Assembly (NCBI GenBank): GCA_017503445.1
Contig: JAFVTB010000036.1
Coordinates: 1-9,685, forward strand
Reading direction: 5' to 3'
DNA: 9,685 nucleotides
Origin: Clostridia bacterium
GTDB lineage: Bacteria; Bacillota; Clostridia; Christensenellales; UBA1242
The translations under genes and the position numbers were made by a program. Below are positions 4,702 through 9,685 of this stretch, piece after piece (the first letter of the stretch is position 1; every line of letters starts with the position of its first letter). The notes under the pieces are model-generated. The model had not been told where the DNA came from. It worked only from the letters and a program-made list of their open reading frames with translations, and did not search any database.

Positions 4702-6918
4702 ATGAAGAAAATCCTTTGTTTTTTAACTGGCTTTTGCGTTTGCCTTGGGCTTGGTGTGGTTGGTTTTTCGGCCGGCGATGTTTCTGCAGAAAGTTCAGTG
4801 ATTGAATTGAATAATGCCAATTTTGCTGCAGATATAAAAAACACCGAAAACAAAAATTTTGTGCTGACGGAAGATATCGTGCTTCAAAATTGGGAAAGCA
4901 TTGATGCGGCTGGAATCACCTTGAATGGCAATGGTTTTTCAATCACAACTGCCGCGCCGCTTTTTCAAACCATTTCGGGTGGCAGCACAATCACAAACCT
5001 TGCCGTGATTGCTGCTGGTGATTTTCAGTGGCATGCCACAGATCAAACCAAAAATTTTGGGCTGTTGGCATGCAATGCTTTGGGGTCAACATTTTCAAAT
5101 GTTTATGTCACTTGCGCATCTGCGCCAGACGGAACCCCGAACGCCGATTTGGAAAAATATGGCGAGATGAACATCGCCGCCTTGGGCAGCGGTGTGATTG
5201 GCGGCATGTTTGGAAGTGTTGGTGAAGGCACAATCATCAAAGATGCTTATGCCAAAATAAAACTTGAAGTTACGCAAACTGACGAAAATGCGCTTTCAAC
5301 AATTGTGGGTGGCTTTGTTGGCAAAGTCAGTGGCAGCACAATCACAAACTGCTTTGCTGTGCCAATGGATGCTGACCTTGTGAAAGCAACTTTTGCAACC
5401 AACATTATTTCTTCAAATGCACAAATTTTGGTTGGTGGATTTGCTGGGCAAATTGAAAGTGGAACAGTTGTCAATATTTTTGCAGGCGGAGCGCTTCCAG
5501 CAAATCAAACGCTTGACACCAAAACAATTGCTGTGGGCAAAATTGCCGGAAGTGTTGCGCAAACAAGTGTTTTGAAAAATGCTTATACGTTTAATCAAAA
5601 TGCAAACCTAAGCCTTTTGGCGCAGGGGCAAGCTGGCGCGTCAGTTGCATTTTTGGAACAAAGCACTTTCACGGCCCTAAGCAATTTTGTGGGTGCTGGA
5701 CACAACAACATTTGGGACACCACTGCCGAATGGGATACGATTAATGTTTGGTGTAAAAAAACAGAAACTTTTCCTGTGCTTCAAACATTCCAAAATTTTC
5801 AAATCACTTTGAATGCCGCGCAAAATTCACAGGGTGTGGAAATTGAAATCTTGGACGAACTTCAAAATCCAATTGAAGAAGATGGCGTGGCTGTGACAAA
5901 GGTTGAACAAAAATATGGCACAAACATTTTTTTGAAAGTGAAAATCACGGAAGATTTTGCGGCCTACAGCAAACTCAGCACATTGTTTTGCAGCAATGCT
6001 GTTGTGAAAACTTTTACAACAGAAACCACTGAAGCACTTGTGCCAATAACCGTCACTGGCGGCACAAGCGGGGCATATTCTGCGACATCAGAAAATGTGA
6101 CATATAAGCTGAAGGTTTTAACCGACAATAAAAATCAAGGCAATGTTTATGTCAAGGGGGCGCCTGTGGGCATAGACCCAGATCGATTTTTTGAAGTTTC
6201 ATATCTTGGATTGCAAAGTTTTGTTGCAACACCTTCAAACAATTCATACACATTTGAAAAATGGGTTTGGGTTGCTGAAGATGGCACAGAAACCCCTGCA
6301 TTGATTGGTGATCCAGCAAATGAAAAACTTGCAGCGCAAACCCTAACCCTTAAATTTGGGGATGAAAATTTTACGGATAATTTTGTTTATTTATATATGC
6401 TAAACGCCGATGAAGCCAATGTGCCTTTTGCACTTGTGGATGGTGAAAAAACTTTCACTCTGAAAGCAAAATTCACAACTCACAATGAAAATTTGAATAT
6501 CATCGTGTCTTCAAACCTTGCAAGCGTTGATGTTTATGTAAGTTCAATGCTTCTTATGGGTGTGGAAGAACTTGAAGGCATAAACTTTTCTTGCAAGGTG
6601 ACGGTTGGAATGATGGTTGAGGTGCGCCTTGAGGTTGCCGAAGGATATGTGTTTAATGGTTGGAGCGTGAAAAACCAATCATTCTCATCTCTCGTGGACA
6701 CTCAAAATGGCGAAGATGAAATGTCAACCACAATTCATGTCACACCAAATGGTGAACTTACGCTTTATGCCGACATCACCAAGGAAGAGGTGAAGAAAGT
6801 TGACCTGACATGGCTTTGGATCACCCTTGGTGGCATTGGCGGCGCAGCAATTATAACCCTTATTGTTGTGTTGGTTGTGCGCAGAAAGCGCAGCGAGAAC
6901 TTCCTTCAATATTATTAA
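4702..6918 (+). CDS. Large cell-surface protein with GLUG-like repeats and C-terminal membrane anchor
   Basis: This is a 738-residue predicted type I membrane protein. Residues 1-29 are a signal peptide: MKK, a hydrophobic core, and VSA before Glu30. From about 80 to 300 there are degenerate repeats of the form GGxxGxxxxSTITNxFA, for example GGFVGKVSGSTITNCFAV, GGMFGSVGEGTIIKDAYA and GGFAGQIESGTVVNIFAGG. These match the GLUG pattern of beta-helical surface proteins. IWDTTAEWDTINVW with FPVLQTF (about 337-363) is the usual segment closing such a region. The second half looks beta-rich with InlB-repeat-like pieces (YTFEKWVW, GYVFNGWSVK). A transmembrane helix (about 703-727) is followed by RRKR and a short tail; there is no LPXTG sorting motif. 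GGAG at 4693-4696 supports the start. The gene lies between terL and portal, with its own promoter and terminator. An adhesin or host-conversion role is inference. Confidence 0.8.
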   Translation: MKKILCFLTGFCVCLGLGVVGFSAGDVSAESSVIELNNANFAADIKNTENKNFVLTEDIVLQNWESIDAAGITLNGNGFSITTAAPLFQTISGGSTITNLAVIAAGDFQWHATDQTKNFGLLACNALGSTFSNVYVTCASAPDGTPNADLEKYGEMNIAALGSGVIGGMFGSVGEGTIIKDAYAKIKLEVTQTDENALSTIVGGFVGKVSGSTITNCFAVPMDADLVKATFATNIISSNAQILVGGFAGQIESGTVVNIFAGGALPANQTLDTKTIAVGKIAGSVAQTSVLKNAYTFNQNANLSLLAQGQAGASVAFLEQSTFTALSNFVGAGHNNIWDTTAEWDTINVWCKKTETFPVLQTFQNFQITLNAAQNSQGVEIEILDELQNPIEEDGVAVTKVEQKYGTNIFLKVKITEDFAAYSKLSTLFCSNAVVKTFTTETTEALVPITVTGGTSGAYSATSENVTYKLKVLTDNKNQGNVYVKGAPVGIDPDRFFEVSYLGLQSFVATPSNNSYTFEKWVWVAEDGTETPALIGDPANEKLAAQTLTLKFGDENFTDNFVYLYMLNADEANVPFALVDGEKTFTLKAKFTTHNENLNIIVSSNLASVDVYVSSMLLMGVEELEGINFSCKVTVGMMVEVRLEVAEGYVFNGWSVKNQSFSSLVDTQNGEDEMSTTIHVTPNGELTLYADITKEEVKKVDLTWLWITLGGIGGAAIITLIVVLVVRRKRSENFLQYY
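4979..4998 (+). repeat. 20-bp direct repeat in GLUG coding region, copy 1
   Basis: GTGGCAGCACAATCACAAAC is identical to copy 2 at 5330-5349 and is in the same frame. It encodes the GSTITN core of two GLUG-like units. It may reflect recent unit duplication or a recombination site within the surface-protein gene. Confidence 0.7.
5330..5349 (+). repeat. 20-bp direct repeat in GLUG coding region, copy 2
   Basis: This is the second identical copy of the 4979-4998 segment, 351 bases downstream (117 codons, so in frame). Recombination between the copies would delete repeat units without a frameshift. Confidence 0.7.
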
Positions 6919-6972
6919 TGTCGAATATTGTCATAAAAATGTTTGCGAAAAAAAATATTGTGATATAAATCC

Positions 6973-7000
6973 AAAAAGCACTTCTTTGAAGTGTTTTTTT
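6973..7000 (+). terminator. Intrinsic terminator after the surface-protein gene
   Basis: A perfect stem CACTTC (6979-6984) and GAAGTG (6988-6993), with a three-base TTT loop, is flanked by AAAAAG on the left and seven T's on the right. It lies 55 bases after the surface-protein stop and only 13 bases before the next start codon. It should insulate the surface gene from the downstream head genes, or act as a partial attenuator. Confidence 0.85.
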
Positions 7001-7012
7001 AACAGGATTTTT

Positions 7013-7303
7013 ATGGAAGATGTGGAAATTGAAAAAGCGCTTATAAAAAAAGCAGTGGGATTTCAAGTGGAAGAGGTGATTGAAGAATTTTCCATTGATG
7101 AAAATGGCAATCAAGTTTTGACCAAACGCAAAAAAACCACAAAAAACATCCCGCCTGATGTTTCTGCAATAAAAATTCTGCTTGCATATTATGACGAAAA
7201 AACTTTTGATGAACTGAATGCAATGACCGATGAAGAACTTCGCCAGCAGCGTGATTTGCTTTTGCAGTCTCTTCAAAAGTTTGATGAAAAGGAGTTATCG
7301 TGA
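7013..7303 (+). CDS. Small phage protein resembling the C-terminal part of small terminase-type proteins
   Basis: This is a 96-residue, highly charged protein. The segment KALIKKAVGFQVEEV (about 8-22), then a KRKKTTKNIPPDVSAIKILL block (about 43-62), resembles the pattern 'AxGY..EEV...KRK.TKK..PPDxxAxxxxL' that I recall from the C-terminal halves of some Bacillota phage small terminase and packaging-associated proteins. The expected N-terminal helix-turn-helix is absent. The last third is helical (MTDEELRQQRDLLLQSLQKF) and could oligomerise. ATG 7013 has AGGA at 7004-7007. A longer in-frame reading from 6863 runs through the terminator and the end of the previous gene and is rejected. The stop overlaps the portal GTG (GTGA), so the two are translationally coupled. 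The small terminase link is from memory and tentative; the gene itself is well supported. Confidence 0.75.
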   Translation: MEDVEIEKALIKKAVGFQVEEVIEEFSIDENGNQVLTKRKKTTKNIPPDVSAIKILLAYYDEKTFDELNAMTDEELRQQRDLLLQSLQKFDEKELS

Positions 7304-9144
7304 AAAAAACAAAAAAACAAATGTCTGCAAAAGAACTTGCCGAGTTTGAACTTGTGCAGGCCGTGCGCAAAGATTTTTTTGCCCGTCAAGCGGAAAGAAA
7401 ACCTTATGAAGCCCAATGGGAATTGAATCTTAATTTCTATGTTGGCAACCAGCAGTGCACTGTGAATGGCAATCAGGAAATTATGCCGCTTCAAGCAAAA
7501 TATTTTTGGCAAGAACATCAGGTGTTCAATCACATTGCCCCAATTGTTGAAAGGCGCCTTTCAAAGCTTGCGCGCATTCGTCCCAAAATGAATGTTGTGC
7601 CTGCGTCAAATGATGAGAAAGACCTTAAAACCGCCGCAGTCAGCAAAAAAATCATCAACTCGGTTTACAGCACAGAAGATATGAACAAAATCATTTGTGA
7701 GGTGACGCGTTGGAGTGAAATTTGCGGAACCGGCTTTTATAAAGTGATGTGGAACAGCTTTAAGGGTGATGTGATTGGCAACCTTAATGGTGCCAGCCCA
7801 ATCAAAAGTGGTGATGTTGAAATTATTGCTGTTTCACCATTTGAAATCTTTCCTGAAAACCCACATCAGCCAACCCTTGAAAACCAACGCAGCATCATTC
7901 ATGCCAAAGCATACCACATTGATGAAATCAAAAACCGTTGGGGTGTGGATATTGAAGGGGAAAGCGCCAGCATATATTCCATTTCTCAAACCACAAACAC
8001 TCATCATTTTGGTGCAAAAACCACAAACAAAGATTATGCGCTTGTGATTGAAAAATACGAAGCCCCAAGTGTGAAATATCCAAACGGCAGAATGATTTTG
8101 GTTGCGGGCGATAAACTTGTCCATGTTGGCGAATTGCCTTATCAAAATGGTCATGGGCATGGGCGCACATTTCCATTCATCAAACAAGATTCAATTGTGC
8201 AAGCGGGCTGTTTTTGGGGGCTGAGTGTTGTTAATCGTGTGATTCCACTTCAAATTGCCTACAACGCCATTAAAAATCGCAAGCACGAATTTATCAATCG
8301 CCTTTCAATGGGTGTGCTGACGATTGAGGACGGCAGCGTTGATGTTGATGCTTTGGAAGAAGAAGGCCTTTGCCCGGGCAAAGTTTTGGTGTATCGCCAA
8401 GGTGCAAACAAGCCAGATTATATGAACAACGAACGCATTCCTTATAATTTTAACCAAGAAGAACTTGCCCTGATTGATGAATTTGCAACCGTGGGTGGCG
8501 TATATGATTTCAATAATGAAAATTATTTAACAAAAGGGCTTAGTGGCACCGCACTTGGGATAATGATAGAGCAAGATGAAAGCAAAATGCTTATGACCAA
8601 CGACAGCGTGAAAGCCGCAATTAAACTTGTGGCAAAACACATTTTGCGCCTTTACAAACAGTTTGTGAAAATCCCAAAACTTAGGAAAATTGTTGGCGAT
8701 AATGGGCGCATGGAAATGTTCTATTTTTCCGCAAGTGATATTGCCTCGGACGATGTGATTTTTGAAACTAAAGATGAATACAGCGATTCTTTCGCCCAGC
8801 GCAAAGAAATGATTTTTGCACTTATTGAAAAAGGCATCTTGAATGATGAAGGCGATAAAATGTCAAATCGCATGAAGATGAAGGTGTTGGATATTTTGGG
8901 ATATGGCATTTGGGAAAACGGAAGCGATCTTAAAGAAAAACACACATCGCGTGCCACTGAAGAAAACTATAAATTCATCACGCGTGAAGATGTCAAGGTT
9001 TCTGAAATTGATGATCACGAAATCCATATTGCCGAACACACCAGTTTTATGCTTTCGGGTGAATTTGCAAACCTTTGCGGTGCAAATCCATCTTTGGAAG
9101 AAACCGTTTTGGCGCATATTCGCGCACATAAAAAAATGATTTAA
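7300..9144 (+). CDS. Phage portal protein, P22-type
   Basis: This is a 614-residue portal protein, the dodecameric ring at one head vertex through which DNA enters and to which the tail attaches. The N-terminal region carries the typical P22-like pattern: VFNHIAPIVERRLSKL (75-90), ARIRPKMNVVPASNDEKD (91-108), then KKIINSVY and CGTGFYKVMWN (142-152). Length and position between terL and the scaffold and capsid genes agree. The start is GTG 7300, overlapping the preceding TGA by three bases, with AAAAGGAG (7287-7294) at good spacing. No frameshift or internal stop is seen, so it appears intact. The next gene begins 12 bases after the stop, in a tight operon. Confidence 0.87.
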   Translation: MKKTKKQMSAKELAEFELVQAVRKDFFARQAERKPYEAQWELNLNFYVGNQQCTVNGNQEIMPLQAKYFWQEHQVFNHIAPIVERRLSKLARIRPKMNVVPASNDEKDLKTAAVSKKIINSVYSTEDMNKIICEVTRWSEICGTGFYKVMWNSFKGDVIGNLNGASPIKSGDVEIIAVSPFEIFPENPHQPTLENQRSIIHAKAYHIDEIKNRWGVDIEGESASIYSISQTTNTHHFGAKTTNKDYALVIEKYEAPSVKYPNGRMILVAGDKLVHVGELPYQNGHGHGRTFPFIKQDSIVQAGCFWGLSVVNRVIPLQIAYNAIKNRKHEFINRLSMGVLTIEDGSVDVDALEEEGLCPGKVLVYRQGANKPDYMNNERIPYNFNQEELALIDEFATVGGVYDFNNENYLTKGLSGTALGIMIEQDESKMLMTNDSVKAAIKLVAKHILRLYKQFVKIPKLRKIVGDNGRMEMFYFSASDIASDDVIFETKDEYSDSFAQRKEMIFALIEKGILNDEGDKMSNRMKMKVLDILGYGIWENGSDLKEKHTSRATEENYKFITREDVKVSEIDDHEIHIAEHTSFMLSGEFANLCGANPSLEETVLAHIRAHKKMI

Positions 9145-9156
9145 AAGGAAATAATT

Positions 9157-9597
9157 ATGGAAATAAAAGAAAATTCTATGGAACAACCGTCTGCTGCGCA
9201 AGTGGAAACCCCAATGAATGCGCAAGTTGATCAAAACTTGGATAATGAAAAATCTGCCACCTCTGGGGCGGCAGATGGCTCCATAGGCAAATTCAAAAAC
9301 ACTGAAAGTTTACTTCACGCTTATAACAGTTTGCAAGCGGAGTTCACCAGAAAGTGTCAGCGCCTAAGCGAACTTGAAACGGCGGCGCAATCCACCACAG
9401 AAAATGTTGAAGATTATATCAAAAACAATCAAAATTTGGTTGGCAAAATCTTAAAACATTATGTGGCGGAAATTCAAAACAACCCTTCGCCTGTTTCAAT
9501 TTCCGATTCGGCTGGCAGTGGAATACCCCTTATGGCTCCACCCAAACCAACCACAATGGAAGAAGCAAAAGAAGTGGTAAAAAATTTATTTAAGTAG
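9157..9597 (+). CDS. Probable phage scaffolding protein
   Basis: This is a 146-residue acidic, Gln/Glu/Asn-rich protein. The first ~45 residues look disordered (low complexity, Ala/Gln/Asp-rich). GKFKNTESLLHAYNSLQAEF and the following TRKCQRLSELE form a predicted amphipathic, coiled-coil-like helix. This is a pattern common in putative scaffold proteins just before the capsid gene, where the helix starts after a 'GKFKxxxxLLxAYxxLQxEFTRKxQRLxELE' motif. Residues about 113-128 are a Pro/Gly/Ser-rich linker, and a short C-terminal helix (MEEAKEVVKNLFK) could bind the coat protein. AAGGA (9145-9149) precedes the ATG. Its role is to guide prohead assembly and then leave. The call rests on position and composition as much as on motif. 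Confidence 0.68.
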   Translation: MEIKENSMEQPSAAQVETPMNAQVDQNLDNEKSATSGAADGSIGKFKNTESLLHAYNSLQAEFTRKCQRLSELETAAQSTTENVEDYIKNNQNLVGKILKHYVAEIQNNPSPVSISDSAGSGIPLMAPPKPTTMEEAKEVVKNLFK

Positions 9598-9608
9598 GAG
9601 AAAAAATT

Positions 9609-9685
9609 ATGGTTACAATTCAAAGCGCAGAAAACGCGCTTAAATCTGTTTATCTTGGTGTGATTGCAAACCAACTTAACACAAA
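9609..9685 (+). CDS. Probable phage major capsid protein, N-terminal fragment (3' truncated)
   Basis: Only the first 25 codons are in the window: MVTIQSAENALKSVYLGVIA, then NQLNT. AGGAG (9596-9600), overlapping the scaffold stop, precedes the ATG by eight bases. The 'AxNALKxVYLxxIxxQLN' opening and the position right after portal and scaffold genes suggest the major capsid protein. The fold cannot be confirmed from such a short piece. Confidence 0.55.
   Translation, partial: MVTIQSAENALKSVYLGVIANQLNT

Noticed and set aside
6341..6355. Telomere-like AACCCTAACCCTTAA
   Set aside because: Only two units, inside a coding frame that reads normally (TLTLK); chance.
6863..7012. Upstream extension of the small phage protein to 6863
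   Set aside because: It overlaps the end of the surface-protein gene in another frame and reads through the hairpin terminator, whereas ATG 7013 has a good ribosome binding site.
6860..7276. 138-residue minus-strand frame opposite the 96-residue phage gene
   Set aside because: It is antisense across a terminator and a coupled gene, and its Phe/Lys/Asn-rich composition has no recognisable motif.
8863..9234. 123-residue minus-strand frame opposite the portal and scaffold junction
   Set aside because: Antisense to two well-supported genes, with no start signals.
1..9685. tRNA, rRNA, CRISPR array, IS element, attachment-site repeat
   Set aside because: I looked for cloverleaf arms, regularly spaced repeats, transposase motifs and flanking direct repeats and saw none. 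A computed search would be more sensitive than reading.

Overview
The window reads as AT-rich DNA from a Gram-positive-type bacterium, most likely an uncultured Bacillota (Clostridia-like) lineage. Three things point there: purine-rich Shine-Dalgarno sites, the rplU-prp-rpmA operon, and an N-terminally extended L27 of the kind that Prp protease trims. The exact taxon is inferred, not shown. Base composition and codon style look alike by eye in the housekeeping genes and in the phage-like genes.

Left part (1-1635): the 3' end of rplU (L21), then prp, rpmA (L27) and an OGG1-type 8-oxoguanine DNA glycosylase. The genes overlap or nearly touch, and the run closes at a strong intrinsic terminator. 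This is a translation/housekeeping operon with a base-excision-repair gene where obgE is often found.

Middle part (1636-3215): a short intergenic region with a perfect inverted repeat leads into a small helix-turn-helix protein resembling sigma-70 region 4. Convergent to it, on the minus strand, lies a gene for a secreted, membrane-anchored protein with SH3-like segments.

Right part (3216-9685): a tailed-phage head-packaging module in the usual order: large terminase, a small phage protein, P22-type portal, scaffold-like protein and the start of a probable major capsid protein. The module is split after terL by a 738-residue surface protein with a signal peptide, GLUG-like repeats and a C-terminal membrane anchor. 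That gene has its own promoter-like sequence, overlapping the terL stop codon, and its own intrinsic terminator, so it looks like a 'moron' (an independently transcribed cargo gene) that could alter the host cell surface.

No integrase, attachment site, repressor, classical small terminase, tRNA, CRISPR array or IS element is visible. Whether the phage genes are a complete prophage, a remnant or a domesticated particle cannot be decided here. The most distinctive observation is the pair of predicted type I membrane surface proteins placed within or beside a packaging module that abuts a ribosomal protein operon.
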